From assembly GCA_948146395.1 (NCBI GenBank), contig OX411556.1:28133653-28197652 (forward strand): DNA of 64,000 bases, written 5' to 3'. Source of the stretch: Fragum whitleyi. Taxonomy: Eukaryota > Mollusca > Bivalvia > Cardiida > Cardiidae. The notes below the pieces were generated by a model. It ran no database searches. It saw only the letters and a list, made by a program, of their open reading frames with translations, and was not told the DNA's origin. Within the stretch, counting starts at the first letter, position 1. The number at the start of each line of letters is the position of its first letter. A program made the position numbers and the translations under genes. Shown piece by piece: positions 43,726 through 55,377 of this stretch.

Positions 43726-44384
43726 ATTGACCCGAACCTGACCCCTGCTTTTTAGATTAAAAAAAAAATCTAATTATTCCTACTCGGTTTTGCACGTGCT
43801 TTGATATGATGCTTTGATAGGTGTGCATAACTAACGGTATTGAATGTTATATCTATTTTGTTAATTGATGAAATATGTCCGTAATTGTTATTTAAGCATT
43901 TTTTCCACAGAGGTCAAAATTGGGTCAAATTAACTAGGGTAAACTACGGATTCACGTTGATGGCTCTGCGGTGCCTTGTCCAGAAAAGACTGATCGACGT
44001 AATCAGCTTCGCGGACATCTTGTCGATCCAAGGGTTACGAACGTTTTACTTATCGAGAAGAAGCTATCGATTCGAAACCCCTTGACTCATGAAGATGCTT
44101 CGCGGAAGATTCGAATTAAACATGCGACATTTGATTTCTCTCGAATACAAAGTTCATCGTCCTAACGGACTATTGTTATCGGAAGGCTATATTCGGCGCG
44201 GTCCATTTTCCATGCAGACGGAATTTTCAATATCCGATTATTTGATGCACCCGTCATTTGACATGATGAACATGCCAGAATGTCTGCTGCACATAATTTA
44301 ACTGTGAATGACTAGAAGGTTGGCGGCTTCTATAACATATACTAGATCAAAGTTCGTTGCCCTGTGATAAACAACAATTCGCAA
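43726..44384. other. Mostly unassigned; repeat shared with 36.6 kb at 44000-44110
   Basis: Several overlapping open frames (61-73 codons) lie here, but none has splice support or a family motif. Confidence 0.4.
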
Positions 44385-44555
44385 GGTGTCGACCCTAGTC
44401 TTACTGCGCAGATTGCACAAGCTGACTTGTATTGGTATACCAACATGACATCCAGTCTAGCAGACTATAGAAGCAAATTCTTCGGTCAAAATATTAATCC
44501 GCCAGACAAAGTTTTCTTCGTACATGTAGCAAATATTTAGAAAATATATTAGTAC

Positions 44556-44850
44556 AGGTGTATTTTCAAAACTGAGCTCTGACGAAGGCGCCGAGTCTAT
44601 TACCATAGGTATATCTGGCATATTGAAAAATCATTTGATAGGAAATTAACCTGATCCGTTCGCTTCAATTATGAAAATACATGTAGTGAATAAACCATGC
44701 GATTTAAGACAAGCAATGACTTTCCTTTGAAAGGTCTATTTATACTGTTTTAATAAATTATGTAACCCTGTTTCATCTATATCGAAATCATGGCACGTGA
44801 ATTTAACGGTTAAAAGCAGATTTCACGGCTCACCGCACAAAATCTACCTA
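44556..44850. mobile_element. Inverted pair K, right member
   Basis: It starts GGTGTATTTTCAAAACTGAG and ends AGATTTCACGGCTCACCGCA, CAAAATCTACCTA. It is complementary to 41437-41742. Confidence 0.75.
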
Positions 44851-45117
44851 TACGACAGTTCACAAACACCAAGTCCGGGGCGGTTAGTACACCTAAGTTA
44901 AATTATGCTAAAAATAGCGGTTGAACGAACAAAGAAGGGGCATGTTTTCATTTTTCAAAAGGAAAAAAGTGCTGCGAGAGAACTGTATACTTTCCCTATT
45001 TTCATTAACGAACTTAAGACGGAAGAGTTCAAAGAATATCCTGAACATCAAACGATCCAATAGATTTTGCTTATTACACGTTCATAAGGCATTCACTTTG
45101 TCTATGACCAACTTATT

Positions 45118-45341
45118 TGAGCCTGAGCATGACATTTACACCAATGTCATGTGAGCGTGATGGACAGTCGTTGAGTAACCTGGACAATTACCCAGTGCAT
45201 CGAAATTGACACTGAACTGTGAACAGAGATATAAGGTTGAGCGCGAAGTGACGACTCTGGTAAGACTGTGCGGATGCACGGGCTGACCAGTGTTTTAACG
45301 TTGCGCACATGAGAAATTGTTAGAAATGTCATGCAAAGGGT
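45118..45341. mobile_element. TIR MITE family D, copy 4
   Basis: The left end is TGAGCCTGAGCATGACATTT. The centre is GACTCTGGTAAGACTGTGCG with GCACGGGCTGACCAGTG. The right end is GAAATGTCATGCAAAGGGT. Confidence 0.75.
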
Positions 45342-45509
45342 ATTTTCTGGTCCTGGTTGGGTATTGTTACCCGATATCAGAGTGTCTCTCCGACAGCCGG
45401 CTACCAGTTTACGTAGACTGGTCCCACTGTCGACTATCATAAACGCCTCAGACACGAGTTGACAGTAGTACCAGTCCACAAGTTTACGCTCCGGGTCCCA
45501 AAGTCAACA

Positions 45510-46083
45510 AGCATTTGGAAGTATTGCATGGCAATACCAAGTCCCCTACCGGATTTATAAATCTATCCATAGAGCAGTATCTTTTTTGGTGGTAAAGGTA
45601 TAACTACCTCTCTAAAATATTAGTTGTATCAGAATTTATGTATCAGCACAATATCTCTGAGGATAAAAAAAATCTAGAAATTTCCTGGTATTTTTCTAAG
45701 TCCAGCATCCGTATCTTCCACAAAAATCAATGGACCGGAACCAAATTCAAACTTGATCTGTAACTCATTAATGCGGACTCACATACCAAAAAATCAGCTC
45801 AATATCTCCAAGGGTTAAGAAAGAAAGTCCGGAAAACTGGAATTTCCTGGTAATTTTTTTAAGTCCAGCATCCGTATCTTCCATAAAAATCAATGGACCG
45901 GAACCAAACTCAAACTCGTTCTGTAACTCATTGATGCGGACTCACATACCAAAAATCAGCTTAATATCTCCAAGGGTTAAGAAAAAAAGTCCGGAAAACT
46001 GAAATCCGGACTGACAGACAGACGGAGGGACGGACGGAGCGCAAACCTATAGTCCCCTTCGGCTTTCGCCGGTAGGGGACTAA
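45510..46083 (-). mobile_element. Pearl/HINE-like element with two units of about 165 bp
   Basis: On the - strand it opens with the arm AGTCCCCTACCGGCGAAAGC, has a GTCC/GTCT tract (46015-46038), and then two units (GGTCCATTGATTTTTGTGGA; TCCAAGGGTTAAG on +). It repeats CCGGTAGGGGACT and ends with a GGTATTGCCATGCAATAC hairpin near GCTTGTT. This is the same arm type as 27501-29186, with different units. Confidence 0.8.
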
Positions 46084-46820
46084 TTATCAAAATAGCATAG
46101 AATACGCCCGACCCACATGTGGACCAGAATTAAGTTGGCACATAGAGCAAGTCATTTTTTTATATCAATACTCAACCTTATTTTGACTTTCTCATAAGAG
46201 CGTGCGACACCACCATGCACCTCTTTTAATTTTCGTCTGATTGTACTCCACAAATCAAAAGATGAATATGTCAATACGTCTGCTGCACAAAAATTACTTA
46301 CTAATGATGTTGAATGATTGCAGACGACATTGACAAATTGTCTTCACTGATTACGACCAAACGCGTTGATGAGATGTGATAGTCTGTTGACAATGGGTTT
46401 TTTAGCCCGTTGGCCACGGGGGTCTTAGCCCGCGGGCCTTCTTCGGGGTCTCAGAAATTTTCGACTTGTCCATTTGGAATTTCTTTCCGTATGTATTCCA
46501 GATATTTCTCACATAAACTGGAAACCATGTCCCTTCTTCTCTACCTTTGCGCATTCTTATATGAATATATTATGACAGATCCTATAGGCAACTTTTCCCA
46601 CCGATAATTCTTTTCCGAGGTTGATTCCTACCACAAAGCATTTGTAGTTTATCCAGAGAATATTTCCGAATTTGCACAAACACATGAGGATAACTAAAAC
46701 GAAATGGTCTACATTTAAAGCAGGGGCTCCGGAAACTAAGACAGGACCCTCACTATTAAGCCCTTGGATCCCTTTTATGATGGCACCTTGTAAAGACCGG
46801 GGTTAGTTTTTTCACTATAA
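46084..46820. other. No recognisable feature
   Basis: A GC-richer spot at 46400-46450 (TTGGCCACGGGGGTCTTAGC) stands out, but no gene or repeat is supported. Confidence 0.4.
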
Positions 46821-47166
46821 CAGTTAACAACATCGTGAAATTGACGAGCTGAATGATTTTGGAATGAAATTGAATGAGCGCGTGGAGCGAGTTTTGAGCG
46901 ATTTAATGGGAGGTAATCCAAGTTCTATAAATAGCTTCCTATTTCTTCAAGAACCTATCAGGCGCTTACAATTTGATTTGATTTATGTCAGTGAAATTGC
47001 GATTTTTCTCTATCAAAATTTATTTTGAATGACGTTGTTGATTCTATATTTTCCATGGGTTTGATCGTTTAAGAATGATTTGAGTGAGTGTTTGGAATGA
47101 GTGAATGGAGCGCTGAGTGAGCGATTTAGAATGGTTTTGATTGATGCGAATGTCAATTTCACGTTG
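46821..47166. mobile_element. Long-TIR foldback family B, copy lacking the core palindrome's second half
   Basis: The left TIR is CAGTTAACAACATCGTGAAA and the right ATGTCAATTTCACGTTGG. The family order is kept, but the segment after GGGAGGTAATCCAAG is deleted. Confidence 0.72.
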
Positions 47167-47465
47167 GTTCGTTTGAAACCTTACGAACCCCCTCTGCTGC
47201 TTAGCAGCTATGTTACATGTACTACATGCCTCAAGGTATTTATCGGCATCATTCCCTACCCGTTCATTAAAATATGACCAAAATCGCGGGAGTGAGTGAA
47301 ATAAACCCGTTGAATACTTTTGATATAATACTTGTTATTAAAAAAAGTGGAATAGCTTTGCAAATTAGCCAAGAACGTATATAGCAACGTTGTACTTTCG
47401 TTGTGAAAATGAGGTTATACCGGCTATATATTTGCTGACATCATTTCGCAAACGGCGAAAGTCTT

Positions 47466-47835
47466 TGGTCAGCTCGATTAGCTCAGACAGTCGGTAGAGC
47501 ACAGGACTTCAAAACCATTGAAGTTCGACTACGTGGGTTCGATTCCTGGGCTGACACACTAACAAAACTAATTGTCTTTCTAGTGAGATATTAAACCGAG
47601 GCCCCGTAAGACGGTGCTTTACACAGGGCACGTTAAAGAACCATGGCAAATCTCAGCTGTAGTTTCGTCATGTATCCTTGCACTATCCCCCGTAACAACT
47701 AACCGTCTTCTGGCGGCGTCGCTCATATGGACATGTGCAACGGTAGCGACGATAAATAAACGGAAATACACGCACACGCAAACGGCGGTACATGTTACGC
47801 AGAAAATTTTATTGCATGAATTTCAATAAACATGA
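47466..47835 (+). mobile_element. tRNA-derived SINE with a different body
   Basis: A tRNA-like head (47466-47558) has a 7-bp acceptor-like pairing (GTCAGCT with GGCTGAC), an A box (TTAGCTCAGACAGTCGG) and a B box (GGGTTCGATTCC). The expected anticodon arm is replaced by an 8-bp stem (GGACTTCA/TGAAGTTC), so it is not a good tRNA gene. The body has ATTAAACCGAGGCCCCGTAA and ACAGGGCACGTTAAAGAACC, a block I recall from metazoan SINEs. The 71-codon frame at 47614 is part of this body, not a gene. Confidence 0.7.
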
Positions 47836-47999
47836 AAATTCTCGCAAAAAAAAATTGAGACGTAAAATATCAAATTTGTGCTGAATAAAAACCGAATTTA
47901 TTATCATCATTTAAATAATAACAGCATGACTCTTTTAAAAGCCTATGTCTTGATAGTACCATTAAAGATATAACAAGAAAAAAAGATTCGTGAAAAGAT

Positions 48000-49927
48000 T
48001 GACATTGGCCCAGTGGTTCAGGAGATGACGTTCAAAGACTAAGGATTCAAAAATCCCCACCGTACCACGCCCATATTTATGGGCAAATCAAAATTTTGGG
48101 GAATAATTTTTGAAAAGGGTCAGCCAAGGAACATTCTGATAAAGTTTCATTGAAATAGGACCAGTGGTTCATCAGATGTCATTTAATGTTCTCGAACTCA
48201 AAACCAGCCCCGTCCTGCCACGCCCATATTATTGGGCCAATCAAAATTTCTCGAACATTTTTTTTAAAAGGGTCACCCAAGAAAAACTCTGGTGAAGTTT
48301 CATTTAAATAGGCCATGGTGTTTCAGGAGGAGATGTAATTCAAAGATTTCGGGCTTCAAATAAGCTACAACCTTGCCACACTTATATTTATGGGCCAATC
48401 AAAATTACGCGAACATTATTGAAAAGGGTCACCCAAGGAACATTCTGGTATAGTTTCATTGAAATCAGCCCAGTGATTCAGAAAGAGATGTTGTTCCAAG
48501 ATTTTGGGCTCATTATAAGCCCTGCCAGGCCAATTTCCATGGGCCATTCAAAATTTCGCGAACAACTATTGAAAAGAGTCGCCCAAGGAAAATTCTGCAA
48601 TAGTTTCATCGAAATCAGCCCAGTGGTTCTGAGATGTTGTTCAAAGATTTCGGGCTCAAAATAAGCGCCGCCCTGCAACGCATATTTTAAAGAAATAATC
48701 AAAATTTTATGAACAAATTTTTGAAAAGGGTCATCAAAGGATCATTCCGGTAAAGTTTCATTGAAATCATCCCAGTGGCTTAGGAGATGTCGTTCAAAGC
48801 CTAAGGGCTCAAAATAAGCTCCGCCCTGCCACATCCATATTGATGGGCCGATCAAATTTTCACCAACTATCTTTGAAAAAGAAACACCCAAGGAACATTA
48901 TAGTAAAGTTTCATTGAAATCGGCCCAGTGGTTCAGCAGATGTCATTCATAGATTATGGACACAAAATGAGCACCCCCCTGCCAAATTAATGGGCCAATC
49001 AAATTTTTGCTTACAATTTTTCAAGGTAACCCAAGGAACATTCTGGTAAACTTTCATTTAACTCGGCACAGTGCTTCATGAGATGCAATTCAAAGATTTT
49101 GGCCTCAAAAAAAAGCCTGCCATTCCACACCAATATTCATTGGCCAAACAAAATTTTTTGCGAACAATTTTTGAAAAAGGGAACGAAAGGAACATTCTGG
49201 TAAAGTTTCATTGAAATTTGCCCGGTGGTTCAGGAGGAAATGTGGTTGAAAGACTTAGAGCTCAAAATTAGCCCCGCCGTGCCAAAACCATATTAATGGG
49301 CCAATCAAAATTTAACGAACAACTTTTAAATAGGGTCACCCAAGGAATGCTCTGAAAAGGTTTCTTTGAAATCAGCCCACTGATTCAGGAGATGTCGTTC
49401 AAAGACTTAAGGCTCAAAATAAGCCTTGCCCTGCCATACTCATAATGATGGGCCGATCAAAATTTCACCAACAATTTCTGAAAAAGAAACACCCAAGGAA
49501 GATTCTGGTTAATGTTCATTGAAATCGGCCCAGTGGTTCAGGACATGTCATTCAAAGATTTCGGACTCAAAATGAGATTCTCCCTGCCACGCCCATATTT
49601 ATGGACCAATCAAAATTACACAAACAATTTTTGAAAGCGTCATCCAAAGAATATTCCGGTCAAGTTTCATTGAGATCGGTCTGTTGTTCAGATGTTGTTC
49701 AATGATTTAATGCTCAAAATTAGCCCGGCCCGGCCACGCCAATATTAATGGACTAATCAAAATTTCGCCAACAATTTTTAAAAAGGGTCAACCAAAAAAC
49801 ATTGTGGTAAAGTTTCATATAAATTGGCCCAGTGGTTCAGGAGGAGAAGAAGTTTTTAAGATTGTTGACAACAGATTCAGGGGCCTCCCAAAAGCTCCCC
49901 TTGAGCATGTTTTGCTCCGGTGAGCTA
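48000..49927 (-). mobile_element. Pearl/HINE-like element, about twelve units of about 155 bp
   Basis: Units carry GGGTCACCCAAGGAACATTC, TGGTAAAGTTTCATTGAAAT, CGGCCCAGTGGTTCAGGAG, AAAATAAGC...CCGCCCTGCCACGCC and ATATTTATGGGCCAATC. At the right is the - strand arm TTTAGCTCACCGGAGCAAAA (49927-49890). Unit spacing is irregular and divergence high. The left end is not sharply defined. Confidence 0.82.
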
Positions 49928-50701
49928 AAGAGGTGTTTTATTAACATTGAGGTTTACCCTTAGGTCCCCTTTTCTATGTCGCAGTATAAAATCACCAGAC
50001 CACATCAATATGCACATGGTCACATGATGTAGAATACTGAGTGAAATTTTCATTAACTTCCATGCATATATGAAGTGTAAACAATTCTTCAAATTTAATG
50101 TCAAATATAGGCCCCTTTTCTCGTTACTCTCAATCGATCAGAAATAATTTAAAAAGGAACAATCCTTGTGATGATACAGTAACAATCATTCTGAGCAAAT
50201 TTGAAGAAAATCTGATGAGAACTGTAGACTTTAGATTGATAAAGAGGATTTTCTACTTAAAGTTTTCATTTATTTTCATTTGTCCTCCTTTCCTGTGGCA
50301 CTCAAGCCCATTTTCTAAAGGAACTATCCTTGTGATGATACAATCATTCTGAGCAAGTTTGAAGTCAATCAAATGAAAACATGTAGACTTTAGAGTATTA
50401 ACTAGAGAGTAAAAGAGGATTTTCTTATTAAGTTTTTCAATTTTTTTTCATTTGGCTTCTTTCCCTGTGACTCTCGTTGAATCGGGCCCATTTTTAGAAA
50501 GGATCCATCCTTGTGATTGTACAATCATTCTGAGCAAGTTTGAAGTATATAGGATGAAACCTGCGGAATTTAGAGTGACAGTGATAATGAGTATTTTCTA
50601 ATTATTTTAATAATGCTCCTATCATGGCGCTTGGCGGATCTGACCTATTTTTGAAAGGAACCATCCTTGTGATGGTCCAATTATTATGACCAAGTTTGAA
50701 G
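49928..50701 (-). repeat. Degenerate tandem units of about 110-150 bp
   Basis: Repeated words are GGAACCATCCTTGTGATGGT (with variants) and CAATCATTCTGAGCAAGTTT, then GAAG..CAAT. There are four or five units. It may be the remnant of one more array element in the same orientation. Confidence 0.6.
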
Positions 50702-51957
50702 ACAATTGGATAACAAGAGGACTTTTGGCCCTTAAGCGCTAACCTGAGGCATTTAGTTGACAAAGGTGGCAAAGTGTCAATACTACTAACAAGACAAACA
50801 TTCAAACAATATGTTCAAACAAATATACATTCTCTATAGCCAAACAAGGATTTTTCTAACTTTGACCCCTTGAACTCATTTCTGACCTCACTTGACCCAA
50901 TTTTGACATTGACCAAGATTTGATGGAGGCAAATATTCTGACCAAATTTCAAGACATTTGGGCCAAAAGTAGGGCCTCAAGTGTTTTCAAACATTTTCAA
51001 AGATTTGACCCCTTAACCCCATTTTTGACCCCACTTGACCTGGTTTCAAACTTGACCAAGATTTGATGGAGACAACTTTTCTGGCCAAGTCTCAAAACAT
51101 TTGGGCCAAAATGTGCCCCCTAAAGTGCACACAAGGTTTTTTTCAGGTTGACCCCTTGACCCAATTTTTTACCCCATTTGACTCAATTTCATACTTGACC
51201 GACATTTGAGGAAGACAAACTTTCTGACCCGGTTTCAAGACATTTGGGCCAAAAATGTGGCCTCTAGAGTGCACACAAGGGTTTTCTTAGATTGGACCCC
51301 TTGACAAGACTTTTGACCCCACTTGACCCGATTTTAATCTTGACCAAGATTTGATGTAGACAAATATTTTGACGATGTTTATAGACATCTGGGCCAAAAA
51401 TGTGGCCACTAGAGTACACACAAATTTTTCCTAAAACAAGGTCTTTCTAAGATTTGACCCCTTGATCCCTATTTTTATCCCACTTGACCCAATTTCAAAC
51501 TTGAATGAGATTTGATGAAGACTAACATTCTGACCAAGTTTCAAGCCATTTTGGCCAAAAATGTGGCCTCTTGAGTGCACACAAGGTTTTTCTAAGGTTT
51601 GACCTCTTGACCCCATTTTGACCCCACTTTACCCAATTTCAAACTTGACAAAGATCTCATGGAGACAAACATTCTGACCAAGTTTTCATGACATTTGGGG
51701 CAAAACTATGGCCTTTAGAGTGCACACAAGGTTTTTCTAAGATATGACACCATTTATGACCCGACTCAACCCAATTTAAAACTTGACCTAGATTTGATGG
51801 AGGCAAACATTCTGACCAAGTTTCAAGACATTTGGGCCAAAAATGTGGCCTCTAGAACGCACACAAGATGTTGATGGACAACTGGACGCCTGGTAGACAA
51901 ACACAGCTCGATCACAATAGTTCACAATGAGCACTTTGTCCTAAGACTAGCTAAAAA
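50702..51957 (-). mobile_element. Pearl/HINE-like element, about eight units of about 148 bp
   Basis: The + strand begins AACAAGAGGACTTTTGGCCC, the complement of the CTCTTGTT 3' end. Units carry TGACCCCACTTGACCCAATT, AACTTGACCAAGATTTGATG, ATTCTGACCAAGTTTCAAGA and GGGCCAAAAATGTGGCCTC. The right end is the - strand arm ACAAAGTGCTCATTGTGAAC, TATTGTGATCGAGC. Confidence 0.82.
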
Positions 51958-52489
51958 TCTGTGGACTCTGGAGCATAAAGAAGCAAAAGTAAATGGCAGA
52001 CAGGCAGCAAGACACTCAGATGCTGGACGGGAAAACCACTTTCACAATACATCTTCTGACCCAAGGTCACTAGAGCTTAAAACTCGGGTCAATCTAATTT
52101 TAATCTGTCTATAGATGACTCATTTAATAAACTCAGTATTCAATGACCTCTCATTTTATATTCTCAAAGAAATAAATAGTAGTTGCTTTTTTTTTTCAAA
52201 ACTCTGCAGGGGTGTTGAAATTCAAAATTTCTACACTTGTAAGTAAGACATGTTTTTCTACTTGGATCAACATGACTTTGCTCACGAAAAAGAGAATAGA
52301 TAAATAAGAGAAATTATTGTTTTTTGGAGAAGAAAATGCTGGAACCGAGCATTTTCTTAATTTAAAACAATATTTTCTACCTTTTGATACAAGCATTTGG
52401 TTAATCTCTTAGCTATATCAAGTACCATTCCAAAACTTGTCCTCAATTTACTTGTCCACGGACAAGTGGCAAAGAAAAATGTTCTTAAT

Positions 52490-53542
52490 TTTATCAAGAC
52501 TTTGATTCTGACCAATTTTCTGGATGATAAAAAGATATGGCCCCTGGAGTGTCTACAGTTTTTTTTTAAAATTTGAACCCTTGACCTCATTTTTGACCCA
52601 CCTTGACCCAAACTTAACAAAGAATTTGTAAGTCCAAAAAGGGTTAAAATTCCACAAAAAAAGATACCAGAGTTATGAATCTTTGTCTAAGGGTTGATAT
52701 AATGGTCCTAGAAGCATGTGCAAAGTTTACAAGCAAAAATCTAAGAAAAAAAAAAGAGATATTACCAATATACAACAAAAGCACACAAAAACTTAACCAG
52801 TCCAAAAAGGGTTAAAATATCACTAAATTCAATATCAGAGAAATGTATCTTTGTATAGAAGCTGATATTATGGTCACAGAAGCATGTGTAAAGTGTCCAA
52901 GCAAAAGTTTAAGTGGAAACAGAAATATTCCAGTTATACATCACTCACACTTAAAAACTTATCCATGATTTTAAAGTCCGAAAAAAGGTTTAAACTCCAT
53001 GATATTCCATCAATATCAGAGTAATGAATACTTGTCTAGAGGCATATATTATGGTCACAGAAGAATGTGAAAGTTTCAAAGCAATAGCTTTAGTAGAATC
53101 AGAGATCTAAAACACTTGCACATAAAAACTTCACTACTAAAGCATTACACAGATGCCCAGAATAGCCCCCTAATTCTAAGAATAATCAAGCTCAATATTA
53201 GAAATTAACAATCCAACGACAAAGGGCCAATTTTCAACATAGAGTAAAATATTTTGAAGTATTTGGAAGATAGTTTTTTGGTTATTAGGTCTTACAGTTT
53301 AGGGGAAGTTTCTTTGCTCTGTTGCCATAGCAACCTGAGTTTTGCATTCTCATTCTGTGAAGTATTTAGAAAGCCCTTGACCTTAGGTTCATTCCTTTGG
53401 AGTTTGTTTGGAACCTGATGTATAGTTTTGGAGAAAAAGATTTATTTGAAATTGTGAACAGGCAGACAGACACATAGTCAGACGCCAGACATTTATTTAT
53501 CACAATACCTCACCTTAAGCACTTGGTGCTGAGGTTATCTGA
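52490..53542 (-). mobile_element. Pearl/HINE-like element, about four units of about 165 bp
   Basis: Units carry GTCCAAAAAGGGTTAAAAT, CACTAAATTCAATATCAGAG, TGATATTATGGTCACAGAAG and GTGTAAAGTGTCCAAGC. The right end is the - strand arm (CAGCACCAAGTGCTTAAGGT, GAGGTATTGTGATAAATA). The same unit recurs from 63.06 kb. The segment 51958-52490 before it is unassigned. Confidence 0.8.
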
Positions 53543-54137
53543 AAAGAAGACATTCTCACAAGAAGTTTTTTTTTTCTACAGAAGACTGGTGACTTATTAA
53601 GTTCACGCTGTAAGTCTAGAATGTGAAGTTAGAACTCTGAAAAGTGTAGTTGGAAGTCAGAAAAGTGATATCATAAGTGTGAAAGGGGAAATGTGAAGTC
53701 AGAAGCCTCAATTCTAAAGAGTGAACTGTGAAGTTGAAAGTTTTGAACTGTAAATTGAGAAACGCAAATGTGAGTAATGCTGTTATATAAAGAAGTAAAA
53801 TTATTCAATAAGTTTTATTTTGTTTTCAACTCTGATGAAAAGGCAAATGAAAAATACCATATATTTTGTGCAACAACACTTTAATAATGAAAATGATCCC
53901 ATTCTTGCATCTCTAACAAAATCAGTCATTTAAAATTAGTTTAATGAGAAGAAAACATGACAATCAATACTACAAAAAATGTGATCTGTCATGCGAAAAG
54001 GGACCATCTGGGAACTCAATAAAAAATGTGTGATAAAGATATCAAAATATATGATCAAAGGCCTGAAAGGCCTGAATTGAAGACAGGACTGAATATTAAC
54101 AATTGGAATGAAAATTGTGGCATTATGAGAAGATCTC
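53543..54137. other. Mostly unassigned; family E stub at 53978-54011
   Basis: The stub reads TGATCTGTCATGCGAAAAGG, GACCATCTGGG. GTGAAGT..AGAA words recur at 53590-53760 as loose low-complexity repeats. Confidence 0.45.
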
Positions 54138-54144
54138 TTGAGTG

Positions 54145-55370
54145 CAGTGCTCTCAATAAGGGAAAAAATCAGGAATTTTTGTAATTCCATGTTGGAATTT
54201 TTTTTACGAAGTAAGGAATTTTTAACTACAACCCCCCCCCCCCCACACACACACACACACATGCACCTTCCTTTTCCTGCACTCTTTGTAAATGCTCGTT
54301 TTCTTGTTAAAAATAAGTTTAATTTTTTATCTTAAAGGCTATCCTTTTGTCTAGTTCTTTAAGAATAAATGACTTCCAAGAATGAAGACTTCTAGTTTTA
54401 ACTTGAAGCTGTAGGTACGAACTTTGGTTGCAATAGATCTATCACAATTGTGGAAACTAATGCTAGAAAATGTAGAGTTTCCATTTAGAATCGGTCTTGA
54501 GATGTATTTTGCACGGTGGGCCTACGAAATTCGGCTTCCTCAAATGTTAGTTACGATGTTTTGGTATCCGACGATATTTCGGAAATTAATGCAGCTTCAT
54601 TTTTCTCGCCTTCGGGTCCCAAGGGTGGCGAACATTCTAGCTAGTGTGCAGTTATATGTACTGGCAGTTGTATGTAAACTTATTTAAACTTACGCAGAAT
54701 TGGATCTATTTAACAGAAGACAAGAAAACTTCGTCATTTCAAAACTCTCGTTCAGACATATTGATGCAGACAACTTAAATTACGTCATTTGGATTTTTCC
54801 CATGTGCCGTTTATAAACGAGGACAGTCGATTGACCTTTCGGAAAAGTTTTCCGGTAGCGTCTTTTTTCACTTCGGATAATTCATCCGTAGATCTATTCT
54901 AAGATTTTTAGAAAGAGATATTTCAAATTTTATCGGTCAGGACTGTATGAATTACGTGTGATCTTACAAATATTACCCTGATTTGAATTTTGTTTGATTC
55001 AAAAGGCCTATCAAAGGACCCTCGCGATCTGTATCCGACAAAGAAAGGTAATGACAGGAGCGGTGATGGCGTGTCGCTAACCCGACAAGATTGCGTAATC
55101 AAAGACTGGTTGTGAAAGCGACAGTCTATTACGACGCACGTTACACATGACTTGTTTGGGTCAGCTATACAGCTCGCGTTGATTATCGATTTTTTGCACG
55201 TGTGGACTCTCTTTACTTTATTAGCAAAATTCGTAAAACGTCCAGGGTCAAATTACAGGACGTTTTCTTTGAATCTCGGACGTTTTTTTACGTCCGGGTC
55301 TGATTTTCCGGACGTTATTTCTGAAATTCTGGACGTATATTACGTCGACGTCCGCTTATTGAGAGCAATG
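54145..55370 (+). mobile_element. 1.23-kb hAT-like non-autonomous transposon, copy 1
   Basis: The 16-bp TIRs are CAGTGCTCTCAATAAG and, inverted at the right, CATTGCTCTCAATAAG. They are flanked by TTGAGTG at 54138-54144 and 55371-55377. A subterminal cluster of ACGTCC/GGACGT motifs lies at 55235-55355. A C-run with CA repeats is at 54232-54260. No transposase frame is present. CA-start TIRs and a 7-8 bp duplication fit the hAT superfamily (inference). Confidence 0.85.
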
Positions 55371-55377
55371 TTGAGTG

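Noticed and set aside
44089..44301. 70-codon open frame with a protein-like look
   Set aside because: It overlaps a repeat shared with 36.6 kb, and no partner exon or splice site was found.
47466..47558. Possible functional tRNA gene (UCA- or UUC-like anticodon)
   Set aside because: The anticodon arm does not form a 5-bp stem with a 7-base loop, and the sequence continues directly into a SINE body.
48419..48664. 81-codon frame with repeated FIEISPV
   Set aside because: It follows the array unit of the pearl-like element, not a gene.
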